Positions 1-6,381 of a stretch of 9,830 nucleotides of DNA are shown here, piece after piece; the stretch's first letter is position 1; each line of letters begins with the position of its first letter. A program made the position numbers and the translations under genes. Where the stretch lies: contig JAUQYY010000041.1 in assembly GCA_030587505.1 (NCBI GenBank), forward strand, positions 1 to 9,830, in the 5' to 3' direction. The notes below the pieces were generated by a model. It saw only the letters and a list, made by a program, of their open reading frames with translations, did no database searches and was not told the origin of the DNA. The stretch comes from Candidatus Sigynarchaeota archaeon (lineage in GTDB: Archaea; Asgardarchaeota; Jordarchaeia; Jordarchaeales; Jordarchaeaceae).

Positions 1-375
1 CGGGACGGCCGCGTTGAAGAGAATGTTTATTCGGTTCAGCATGAATCCCGTGAGTATGATGTCGTTTCTCCAGGCGGGGCTTACAATTATGTGAGCGTGA
101 GGGACCCCCATGCCTCTGCTGAAGAGGGAAACGAAATCCGGGTTGTAAGCCCTCCTTATCATCAAAGCCACCTCCTTGACTGCTCTGAAAAGGCTTGCGA
201 GTTCCTTATCGTCCAGCTCGTAGAACTGCTCAACGTGCGTCCTCGGTATGACCAGAACCTGACACTCGTGCATCCTCGGATTAATGTCGAGAACAGCAAT
301 GTTGTCGCCGTCCTCGTAGATCTTCCTCGACTCCACCTCTCCTCTAACCATTCGACAAAACAAGCACTCGCTCAT
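1..375 (-). CDS. HIT-family (histidine triad) nucleotide hydrolase/transferase-like protein, 3' end cut by window edge
   Basis: On the minus strand, an ATG at 375 opens 125 codons without a stop up to the window edge, so the protein is C-terminally truncated here but probably close to full (HIT proteins are about 110-170 residues). Visible HIT features: an N-terminal CxxC (C4, C7) in the sequence SECLFCRMVRGE, the conserved region ending VLVIPRTH (probable zinc ligand H47), and the triad region VPHAHIIVSPAW at residues 91-102. Known HIT enzymes act on nucleotide phosphoramidates or dinucleotide polyphosphates using HxHxHxx, with the middle His as nucleophile. Here H93 and H95 are present but the third position is Ile97, so the canonical triad is incomplete. 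The gene diverges from the acyl-CoA synthetase gene. There is no Shine-Dalgarno; a TATA-like element about 28 bp upstream of the ATG suggests a nearly leaderless mRNA. Family call is secure; enzymatic activity is uncertain. Confidence 0.86.
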   Translation of the reverse strand, partial: MSECLFCRMVRGEVESRKIYEDGDNIAVLDINPRMHECQVLVIPRTHVEQFYELDDKELASLFRAVKEVALMIRRAYNPDFVSLFSRGMGVPHAHIIVSPAWRNDIILTGFMLNRINILFNAAVP

Positions 376-398
376 GCAAGATTAATTGGCTCTGCTCG

Positions 399-412
399 TT
401 AAAATAACTTTC
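399..412 (-). promoter_or_regulatory. Candidate BRE/TATA promoter for the HIT gene
   Basis: On the minus strand the sequence reads GAAAGTTATTTTAA, a purine-rich BRE-like start followed by an AT-rich TATA-like octamer. Its centre lies about 28 bp before the ATG at 375, which would place transcription start within a few bases of the start codon. This agrees with the lack of a Shine-Dalgarno there. Inferred from spacing only. Confidence 0.35.
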
Positions 413-540
413 TGTGGACTAGCTTGGGGAAGGTGCGGTCAAGGCTTCTTGGATAAAAGAAAAGAGCCCACGGGATTAGTTTACGGTGAGGTGGTTAGCA
501 TCGCGAAGGTAGGCTAGAGTTTTGTGTGGTTTCCCTTTTG

Positions 541-550
541 ATTTAAAAGG
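541..550 (+). promoter_or_regulatory. Candidate TATA box upstream of the acyl-CoA synthetase gene
   Basis: ATTTAAAAGG could serve as a TATA element, giving a leader of roughly 135 bases to the ATG at 707. A second AT-rich element, GATTAAAATA at 601-610, would give a shorter leader of about 75 bases. Neither has a strong BRE, so the choice is open. Confidence 0.3.
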
Positions 551-694
551 GCTGAAAATGTAAGGACCCGTGTTCCCTCGCATCGGGTGGTTTATGAAAA
601 GATTAAAATAAGCCTGTCGAAAACTGTTTTTTCACACCAGAATTTGTGTAACTGTTTCCGTGTACCCGTTTCGCTTTTCCTCTCCCTTGAGAGT

Positions 695-700
695 GAGGTG
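695..700 (+). promoter_or_regulatory. Shine-Dalgarno that decides the start of the acyl-CoA synthetase gene
   Basis: GAGGTG lies six bases before the ATG at 707 and matches the archaeal anti-Shine-Dalgarno. The more upstream in-frame GTG at 587 has no comparable site, which is the main reason for choosing 707. Confidence 0.7.
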
Positions 701-706
701 TTGTTT

Positions 707-2101
707 ATGTGTGAAAGTGTTGAGGCAGAGTTTAGGGGGCTTTTCTACGCTGACTCGGTTGTCGTTGTTGGGGCTACGCAGGACTCAACCAAACTTGGCT
801 TCTACGCCGTTCAGAGCTTGCTGAACTATAGTGGTAGGGTGTTTCTCGTCAACCCCAACCTCTCCGAGTTTGATGGGAGGAGAGTGTACCCCTCTGTCAG
901 TGATATCCCTGAAAACGTTGACCTGGCGGTTATAGCCGTTCCCGCTAAGCTTGTTCCCGGCGTGCTCGAGGAGTGCGCCAAGAAGCACGTCAAGGGTGCC
1001 TCCATAATAACGGCGCTCTTCAAGGAGGTGGGACCGGAGGGCGCGGAGCTGCAGAGAAGGATTGCCGAGATAGCCAACAGGGCGGGGATAAAGATAATCG
1101 GCCCCAACACCATAGGCTTCGCGAACCTTCACAAGGGTCTAAACGCCTCCTTCAACCCCTTCTTCGGCCTCCTAAAGAAGGGAAACATCGCCGTCTTCTG
1201 TCAGAGCGGTGGAGTCTCTTCCATACTCTCAAACATGGCCATCGACGAGAACATAGGTATAAGCAAGATAGGTAGCCTGGGAAACAGAGCCAACGTCGAC
1301 TTCCCGGATATTCTCGACTATCTACTCTGCGACGATGAAACCGACGTTATAGCACTACACATCGAGGGGCTCGACGACGCGAGACGCTTCATGGAGGCGG
1401 CCAGAAAAGTCGTAGAGAGAAAACCGGTAGTCGTCTACAAGGTGGGGAAGACAAACGTGGACAAGGCCTCCCTATCCCACACAGGGTCGCTCTCAGGGAA
1501 CTACACACTCTACAGCGCGATGTTCAAACAGGCCGGAGTAATCCCGGTGGACAGCCCAACAGAGCTTCTCGACGCAGCCAAGATTCTGGCCCTGCAACGA
1601 CCACCCAGAGGCAACAGGGTTGCCGTGCTCTCGGTGCAGGCGGGTGCGGGAATAGTGATATCGGATGTCTGCGCCCAGAACGGTCTCTCTGTACCTCCCT
1701 TCACTCCGGAAACAATTAGGAAGCTTGAGGAGCTTCTGCCTCCCTACACGATAAGAACAAATCCTGTTGACCTCGCCTTCGCCTCTCCGGAGGGAAGAGC
1801 CGAAGCGGTGAGACTAGCGCTCGAGGATGAGAACATAGACTCCCTGATATTCTTCCAGCTCTACTTTCCATCAATAGACCCTCCCATAAACGAGCTGGTG
1901 GAATGCAACAAGAAGTACGGCAAACCCGTGGTTGTTGTGTTTAACAGACTCGTAAACCTCGGAGACGAGGCTATAGCAAAACTCGAGGAAAACGGAATAC
2001 CCGTATACCCAACACCCGAAAGGGGCGCAAAAGCCCTTGCGCAGCTCTTCCGGTACAGGCAGATTCTGAATCGCCTCCCGGAGGGAACCAAGCGAACCTA
2101 A
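707..2101 (+). CDS. ADP-forming acetate/acyl-CoA synthetase, alpha-type (CoA-binding/CoA-ligase) subunit
   Basis: The 464-residue product matches the usual length (about 460) of the separate alpha subunit of archaeal ADP-forming acetyl-CoA synthetase, which makes ATP from acyl-CoA, ADP and phosphate during amino acid, sugar or aldehyde fermentation. It has an N-terminal Rossmann-type CoA-binding domain (residues about 5-140, with VVVVGATQDS and IIGPNTIGF), a ligase domain beginning near 155 (FCQSGGVSSIL at 164-174; GNRANVD at 192-198), the phosphohistidine loop SLSHTGSLSG with H258 as the expected phosphorylated residue, and a third domain from about 300 to the end. The ATP-grasp beta subunit needed for catalysis is not next to it, as is also the case in some archaea where alpha and beta lie apart. 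The substrate (acetyl, branched-chain or aryl) cannot be read from the sequence. Nothing looks broken. Confidence 0.9.
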   Translation: MCESVEAEFRGLFYADSVVVVGATQDSTKLGFYAVQSLLNYSGRVFLVNPNLSEFDGRRVYPSVSDIPENVDLAVIAVPAKLVPGVLEECAKKHVKGASIITALFKEVGPEGAELQRRIAEIANRAGIKIIGPNTIGFANLHKGLNASFNPFFGLLKKGNIAVFCQSGGVSSILSNMAIDENIGISKIGSLGNRANVDFPDILDYLLCDDETDVIALHIEGLDDARRFMEAARKVVERKPVVVYKVGKTNVDKASLSHTGSLSGNYTLYSAMFKQAGVIPVDSPTELLDAAKILALQRPPRGNRVAVLSVQAGAGIVISDVCAQNGLSVPPFTPETIRKLEELLPPYTIRTNPVDLAFASPEGRAEAVRLALEDENIDSLIFFQLYFPSIDPPINELVECNKKYGKPVVVVFNRLVNLGDEAIAKLEENGIPVYPTPERGAKALAQLFRYRQILNRLPEGTKRT

Positions 2102-2190
2102 CCCCCTCCGCCTCACCACCCCCGCAGCCTATATCCTGAATACTTGGAATCGAAGGCAAAGAAAAACACGCGGAAAAATGTTCTTACTGC

Positions 2191-2200
2191 TTTTAATATT
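2191..2200 (+). promoter_or_regulatory. Weak candidate TATA box for the antitoxin-like gene
   Basis: TTTTAATATT lies about 32 bp before the ATG at 2228. The expected start of transcription would fall at about the Shine-Dalgarno GAGGT (2220-2224), giving a very short leader. Support is spacing and AT content only. Confidence 0.3.
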
Positions 2201-2227
2201 CAGGCATAAGTCATTTTTTGAGGTAAA

Positions 2228-2449
2228 ATGACAATCATAAGACTGGGTTCGAGGGGGTTAAAGCTTCTGGCTGGGATAAGGTCCGGGATCAAGGCCACGA
2301 AATTCTTAGTTCTTCCGGAGGATGATTCCATCAGGCTGATTTCTCTTCCCGACCCGTTAAAACTGAAAGGCTCAGTCAAAATTCCGTGGAGCTTGAATGA
2401 ACTCGAGGAGGCGGGTGAAGAATTTACGGCCAAAAGAGCTGAGGGATAG
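2228..2449 (+). CDS. Small AbrB/VapB-like antitoxin-type protein, no toxin partner seen
   Basis: A 73-residue reading frame preceded by GAGGT (2220-2224) three bases before the ATG. The N-terminal half (IIRLGSRG, then IRSGIKATKFLVLPEDDS) resembles the SpoVT/AbrB swapped-hairpin DNA-binding domain (consensus roughly GSKGQIVIP..IREKLGIKPGDKFLV), but it lacks the QxxIP core and seems two or three residues short between IR and GIK. The C-terminal half (LISLPDPLKLKGS, then SLNELEEAGEEF) resembles the toxin-binding tail of VapB-type antitoxins, LKG followed by an acidic helix. No PIN-domain toxin lies within 200 bp on either side. Options are a solitary regulator, a decayed antitoxin, or a small protein of another family. 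That it is coding rests on the start site and this resemblance. Confidence 0.55.
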   Translation: MTIIRLGSRGLKLLAGIRSGIKATKFLVLPEDDSIRLISLPDPLKLKGSVKIPWSLNELEEAGEEFTAKRAEG

Positions 2450-2524
2450 ACTCTAACTGACTCTCTCCCCGCAACTCTCACGATAGCGATTAAACGCTGC
2501 GGCCAAAGAAAACTCTAATGTTTG

Positions 2525-2562
2525 ATGCTTTTCACGTGGCAACACGGCCCAGCGAAAAGCAT
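2525..2562. repeat. Inverted repeat, 9-bp perfect arms with 20-base loop
   Basis: ATGCTTTTC at 2525-2533 is the exact reverse complement of GAAAAGCAT at 2554-2562. It sits in the gap between the antitoxin-like gene and the FrhB-like gene, about 40 bp upstream of the TATA box at 2603. It could be a regulator site or an RNA hairpin ending the upstream transcript. It lacks a following T-run, so a simple terminator is less likely. Confidence 0.5.
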
Positions 2563-2596
2563 AATACCCATTAGTTATCCCGTATATTGGAACAGA

Positions 2597-2610
2597 GAAG
2601 AATTTATATA
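2597..2610 (+). promoter_or_regulatory. Archaeal BRE/TATA promoter for the FrhB-like gene
   Basis: AGAAGAATTTATATA combines a purine-rich BRE with a near-ideal TATA box, TTTATATA (2603-2610). Transcription would start at about 2630-2635, giving a leader of about 45 bases that includes the Shine-Dalgarno GGAGAG (2664-2669), six bases before the ATG at 2676. This is the best promoter in the window and may drive the FrhB-like, GTPase and arrestin-like genes together. Confidence 0.7.
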
Positions 2611-2675
2611 CACAACAAATCTATACTCCATCAATTTTCCCAACCACACCAAAACACGCGAAAGGAGAGAAAAAA

Positions 2676-4175
2676 ATGTTGAACGAGGAGGAAAAAGGCT
2701 ACGTAAGCTACACCTTCCCCGAAAGACTCCTGAAAGTAAAAAAACTCGAAAACTTCGGTCGACTGAACCAAGAGGTTATCAGAAGCGGTGTCTGCACTGC
2801 GTGCGGCACCTGCATATCGGTCTGTCCCGAGAAAGCCCTTGTGATGGAGGATGAGGTGCCGAAGCTTGTTGGGAAATGCACGGCGTGTGGTGTATGCTAT
2901 CGTGCCTGCCCGCGTACTATCACTTCGGTTAAGGCTCTTGTGGGGGATTACATCGCTGCTTTTATTGGCAAGTCCGCGTTGGAGAAGGTGAAGGGTCAGG
3001 ACGGTGGAGTTGTCACTTCGCTTTTGATGTATGCCTTCGATAAGGGCTTGATTGACGCTGCTGTTGTGACTATGAGGAGTGAGGAGGAGCCCTGGAAGCC
3101 TGTCGCTAGGGTGGTTACCGATTCTGAGGAGCTTCTAAAGTCGTCTGGTAGTGTTTATAGTCATAGTCAGACCATTGAGGCGCTTGTGGAGGCTATTGAG
3201 AAGGGTTATCGTTCCATTGCTTTTGTTGGTACGCCGTGTAATATTGATGCTGTTGCGAAGATGCAGTCGCAGCCTTTTGGTTTGCTTCACCTGTTTATGA
3301 AGGCGAGGATTCTTAAGGTTGGGCTGTTTTGTATGGATTCCTTTTCGTATGAGGGGCTTAAGGAGTTTTTCGAGGTGGAGCAGGGTATTCCTTTGAGTTC
3401 GATTAGTAAGATGGGTATTGCGGCTGGTAAGTTTAACATTGTTTATGATGAGGATAAGACTATGGCTTGGCCTGTTAAGGAGCTTGACAGGTACCGGTCA
3501 ACCAGTTGTCACTATTGTCGGGATCTCACGTCTGAGAAGGCTGATATTTCGGTTGGTAGCGTTGGTTCTCCTGAGGGTTACTCTACGATTTTGGTTCGTT
3601 CTGGTGTGGCGAATGAGCTTCTCGAGGACGCTATGGAGAATGGTTACCTGGTTCTGGAGCCTTTGGACAGGAACGGTCTTAAGAGGGTGTTGAACCTTGC
3701 GAGGCTGAAGAAGGTGCAGCTGTACACGGAGAAGCGGCGGCACACTTATGTTTTGAAGTATGTTCCGACTACTGCTGGGGTTCCGGAGCCTGTTGAGCGG
3801 CGGGGAGCTATACCCCTGGCTGAGGAGAAGGCTGAGGTGAAGGAGGGTATTGTTGAGCGTGCGTTGCGGAAGCTGATCAAGGTTTCTGGTGCTCAGTTTG
3901 TCGAGAGCGGTTCAATGCTTCGGTTTACGCTGTCGAATAATTCCGGGAAGCCTCTTAACGATGTGAAGGTTAGGATTGCTCACTTGGAGGACTTGTTTGA
4001 GACTAATGCTTGGGAGACGGATATTGAGACCTGGTATCCCTTTGAGGAGCTAGAGTTCGCCTATCCGCGGGTTAAGGACGATAAGGAGTACCTGCTGACC
4101 ATTTCTGACAGGCGGGGGACGATACTCTCAAAGAAGTTCAGTGTTGAGGAGATTGAGGGTAAGAAAGAGGAATAA
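2676..4175 (+). CDS. FrhB-family coenzyme F420 hydrogenase/dehydrogenase beta-subunit-like iron-sulfur flavoprotein with extra C-terminal beta domain
   Basis: A 499-residue protein. Residues 40-50 (CTACGTCISVC) and 68-78 (CTACGVCYRAC) are two 4Fe-4S ferredoxin motifs. Residues about 90-360 are an FrhB N/C core: GQDGGVVTSLL (107-117), GTPC (C188), GLFC (C219), CHYC (C278, C281), and ADISVGSVGSPEGYST (289-304), the region that in FrhB/FpoF relatives surrounds FAD and F420. Family members pass electrons between reduced F420 and iron-sulfur partners, and some are not F420-specific. No hydrogenase, Fpo or formate dehydrogenase partner gene is nearby. After a charged linker (about 375-402), residues 403-490 form an additional beta-rich domain absent from standard FrhB (about 280-400 residues) and homologous to the C-terminus of the arrestin-like protein two genes downstream. 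The start is fixed by a strong Shine-Dalgarno. The GTPase gene follows after 49 bp. Family is confident; electron donor and acceptor are unknown. Confidence 0.92.
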   Translation: MLNEEEKGYVSYTFPERLLKVKKLENFGRLNQEVIRSGVCTACGTCISVCPEKALVMEDEVPKLVGKCTACGVCYRACPRTITSVKALVGDYIAAFIGKSALEKVKGQDGGVVTSLLMYAFDKGLIDAAVVTMRSEEEPWKPVARVVTDSEELLKSSGSVYSHSQTIEALVEAIEKGYRSIAFVGTPCNIDAVAKMQSQPFGLLHLFMKARILKVGLFCMDSFSYEGLKEFFEVEQGIPLSSISKMGIAAGKFNIVYDEDKTMAWPVKELDRYRSTSCHYCRDLTSEKADISVGSVGSPEGYSTILVRSGVANELLEDAMENGYLVLEPLDRNGLKRVLNLARLKKVQLYTEKRRHTYVLKYVPTTAGVPEPVERRGAIPLAEEKAEVKEGIVERALRKLIKVSGAQFVESGSMLRFTLSNNSGKPLNDVKVRIAHLEDLFETNAWETDIETWYPFEELEFAYPRVKDDKEYLLTISDRRGTILSKKFSVEEIEGKKEE

Positions 4176-4211
4176 TAAACGTTAAATATGACTATGATTC
4201 TAAGTTGGTGC

Positions 4212-4217
4212 GGAGGT
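4212..4217 (+). promoter_or_regulatory. Shine-Dalgarno that fixes the TTG start of the Rag-like GTPase
   Basis: GGAGGT lies seven bases before TTG 4225. The residues after that TTG (KISLVGLSGCGKTS) begin directly with the first strand and P-loop, so there is no room for a later start. Confidence 0.75.
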
Positions 4218-4224
4218 AGAGACA

Positions 4225-5139
4225 TTGAAGATATCGCTGGTTGGTTTGTCTGGATGTGGAAAAACGAGCATATATCTGACTACGTTTGCCAGCAAGAAGC
4301 CGGAAGAGACCAAGGGTGTGGCTCCGACCATAATGTATGAGATACGGAGGCATCCTTTCCTTGGCCTGGAGGTTTCGATATTCGATTTCGGAGGTCAGGA
4401 GCAGTACCGTGAATCCTACCTGAGTGATCCGAAGGTGTTCATGGAGACCGACGTGTTGATTCCGGTTATTGACCTTCATGAGCCTGACAGTTTTGAGGAG
4501 GCGAAGAAGTACTTCGCCGACATAATGGAGCTTTTCAAGAAGAATAATATTAAGCCGGTGGTGCACATTTTCTTCCACAAGTATGACGTGGAGGACTATG
4601 TGAAGGAGCTTCTCGACACGAATCTGGAGAAGGCTAAGAGCATCTTCTTAGATTTGTTCGCTGAGTGGAATCCGGTTTATCATGTTACCTCCATCTACGA
4701 GCAGGAGAGACTCGCTGAAATATTTAGGGACATACTGGTTGCGAGTTACAAGTCTCTTGAGAAGCATGTTGAGACGGCTCAGAAGCAGCTGAGTGAGATT
4801 CCCGCCAGAATCATTATCAGCGACACTGCGGGGAACGTGATTGTTCATAACGTTCAGGGGGTTAGCACCGGGCTGCAGCTCCGTGGTGACCTGAGAGATT
4901 TCATAAGTGCGTGTAACAATCTAAGGGAAAACTTCTTTATGTCTGATTCCGCGGAGTTCACCGGTCGAGGATTGGATGGGGACAAGGAGATTTCGTTGCA
5001 CGTGTTCAAGTTCATACTAGCGGTTTTGATAATGAAGACCCAAGAGCTTGACGAGAGTGCGAAAGAGAAAATCCGAACACTGCTGGCGGATATGTCGATG
5101 TTCGCGGATCTCGTGGTCAGAGCTCATTCCGAGACTTAG
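4225..5139 (+). CDS. Rag/Gtr-type small GTPase with C-terminal roadblock-like domain
   Basis: A 304-residue protein. Its G domain (residues 1-175) has the P-loop GLSGCGKT (7-14), switch I Thr35 (APT), DFGGQE (54-59), a fourth motif HKYD (118-121) and a TSI (155-157) in place of the SAK loop. HKxD instead of the usual NKxD, the GGQ, and the phrase resembling FLGxxVxxxDxGGQ are hallmarks of the eukaryotic RagA/Gtr1 branch of the Ras superfamily. The C-terminal part (about 195-304; RIIISDTAGNVIVHNVQG, then a long helix) fits a roadblock/longin-like fold, as in Rag proteins, where it mediates dimerisation. There is no lipidation motif or membrane segment, so it is likely cytosolic or recruited by partners. 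A TTG start with GGAGGT seven bases upstream gives this length. It lies between the FrhB-like and arrestin-like genes with gaps of 49 and 47 bp, suggesting an operon. Effectors and regulators are unknown. Confidence 0.92.
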   Translation: MKISLVGLSGCGKTSIYLTTFASKKPEETKGVAPTIMYEIRRHPFLGLEVSIFDFGGQEQYRESYLSDPKVFMETDVLIPVIDLHEPDSFEEAKKYFADIMELFKKNNIKPVVHIFFHKYDVEDYVKELLDTNLEKAKSIFLDLFAEWNPVYHVTSIYEQERLAEIFRDILVASYKSLEKHVETAQKQLSEIPARIIISDTAGNVIVHNVQGVSTGLQLRGDLRDFISACNNLRENFFMSDSAEFTGRGLDGDKEISLHVFKFILAVLIMKTQELDESAKEKIRTLLADMSMFADLVVRAHSET

Positions 5140-5186
5140 AATGTGTGTTTGTTTTAGTTAATCCACTTCTTTAAGGGTAGTTACTA

Positions 5187-6332
5187 ATGTCGATAGAGTT
5201 GCGTGCAAAGGATTCTGCAGCGGCTGGTTCTTCCATAAGAACCGTGACAAAGTTCGACCTCGCCGAGGATACGAAGGTTTGGTGGGGTGGAGTAACCCTC
5301 CTAACCAACCTACCCTGTGGAAATGAACTTCCCCTCTCCACGAGCGAGATATTCTGTGAGGGGTTCCTTGAGAGCGGAACGTACATTCGAGAGCGTGAAC
5401 TCCCGGTGAGCAGGAGGGCAGTCCCCACGCTCATCCGTAAAAACGTGCACTACGTTGTTAGGGCGACTCTTTCGGTTGGGAAACCGGAGAAGCACGGTGA
5501 AGAGTTCAAAATCGTTGCAGAGAACCCAGTAAAAATAAGATCCGAGCAGAAGTTTGAACCCAATCCTGTTTCACTGTCCATTAAGGGGATGAGCTTCAAC
5601 ATTGAGAAGGACGCTATTCTTCCCGGCGAGGTAATCAAGCTGAATTACGAGACTGAGGGACTGAAGCTCCTAACGGTGAATCTGGTCCACGACTCGAATA
5701 TAACGTGTTCCTGTCCGAAGTACGCTAAGGTTTGCGTCCACATTAAAAAGAACCCTCCAGAGGTTCTGACCACCGTTGAGGAGAAGAACCCCACGCACGG
5801 TTATCTTTCTATTAGGGTGCCTCAGTACGCCGAGCACAGCTACAACTACCTCTGGGAGCCCACGGAGAGAACCTACTGGTCCCAGACCTTTGGTGCTTAC
5901 TCCCACTGGTATCTCGATATCGTGTGTACAAAGATTACTGGTGAGAGTATAAAGTTCCAGATACCCATAAACATTATACTACCTCCGACTGGTTATGAAG
6001 GCTTGTTTGAGGAATCAAAGTCAACGGATATTCTGAAGGGGAAGATACTGCCACAGTCGCTGGAAGTCTCCGCGGAGAAGAGGGAAGCTGACAAGCTGCG
6101 TGTGCATGTGACAAACAACACGAAGCAGAATCTGAAGGGTGTTACTATAAAGGTCGTTGGTATAAAGGAGGAACTGTTCGAAACCGCCCCTTACATGCTG
6201 GGGGTTCGAGAGCTACCGGTGGGGAAGGAAGTCGAATTAGACTATGAGCTACGCGACAGAAGCGTTCAGAGTTTCCAGATGGCCTTCGAAGACAACGGGG
6301 GAAACGTCATAAGCAAAAGAATCAATATTTAA
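5187..6332 (+). CDS. Arrestin-like beta-sandwich protein with embedded CxCx6CxH motif and C-terminal domain shared with the FrhB-like protein
   Basis: A 381-residue, beta-rich protein with no signal peptide or membrane segment. Residues about 1-115 resemble an arrestin N-domain: a polar strand pattern followed by CEGFLESGTYIRERELPV and NVHYVVRATLSVG, matching the family pattern of a Gly-rich turn, hydrophobic strand and YxVxATL. Residues about 125-265 look like the arrestin C-domain (ILPGEVIKLNY at 144-154, later HGYLSIRVPQYAEHSYNY, closing with KFQIPINIILPP). Within it, C174, C176, C183 and H185 form CxCx6CxH, the spacing of SWIM zinc fingers. Residues about 296-381 are a separate Ig/CARDB-like domain homologous to residues 403-490 of the FrhB-like protein (LFET and SK blocks in register). 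Start ATG at 5187 follows AAGGGTAG by six bases. Arrestin folds are protein-binding adaptors; the partner here may be the adjacent GTPase. The arrestin call is fold-level and moderately sure; coding is certain. Confidence 0.75.
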   Translation: MSIELRAKDSAAAGSSIRTVTKFDLAEDTKVWWGGVTLLTNLPCGNELPLSTSEIFCEGFLESGTYIRERELPVSRRAVPTLIRKNVHYVVRATLSVGKPEKHGEEFKIVAENPVKIRSEQKFEPNPVSLSIKGMSFNIEKDAILPGEVIKLNYETEGLKLLTVNLVHDSNITCSCPKYAKVCVHIKKNPPEVLTTVEEKNPTHGYLSIRVPQYAEHSYNYLWEPTERTYWSQTFGAYSHWYLDIVCTKITGESIKFQIPINIILPPTGYEGLFEESKSTDILKGKILPQSLEVSAEKREADKLRVHVTNNTKQNLKGVTIKVVGIKEELFETAPYMLGVRELPVGKEVELDYELRDRSVQSFQMAFEDNGGNVISKRINI

Positions 6333-6381
6333 GCAGTTTCTCTAGCCTACCCTAACTCCTTATCAAAATCCACGTTATGAG

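Larger units (their letters stand above)
376..706. other. 331-bp divergent intergenic region between the HIT and acyl-CoA synthetase genes
   Basis: I find no convincing gene, tRNA or structured RNA here. The frame of the acyl-CoA synthetase stays open upstream to a GTG at 587, but the 40 extra residues it would add are Cys/Phe/Ser-rich, resemble no part of the family, and end just after a good ribosome binding site that serves the ATG at 707. Two AT-rich elements (541-550 and 601-610) could be TATA boxes for the plus-strand gene, and one (399-412, minus) for the HIT gene. The 100 bp between about 420 and 520 holds nothing I recognise. Confidence 0.6.

Noticed and set aside
91..402. Plus-strand reading frame of 103 codons
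   Set aside because: It lies opposite the HIT-family gene, whose motifs and codon pattern are clear on the minus strand; the plus-strand product resembles nothing.
587..706. Forty-residue N-terminal extension of the acyl-CoA synthetase from GTG 587
   Set aside because: No family member has such an extension, the start lacks a ribosome site, and ATG 707 has GAGGTG at good spacing.
376..706. Possible tRNA or box C/D RNA in the divergent intergenic region
   Set aside because: No cloverleaf arms, TTC loop, or paired C and D boxes could be found by eye.
2522..2854. Plus-strand frame of 110 codons running through the FrhB promoter
   Set aside because: It crosses a strong promoter and leader, overlaps the ferredoxin motifs of the FrhB-like gene in another frame, and has Arg/Lys-rich low-complexity content.
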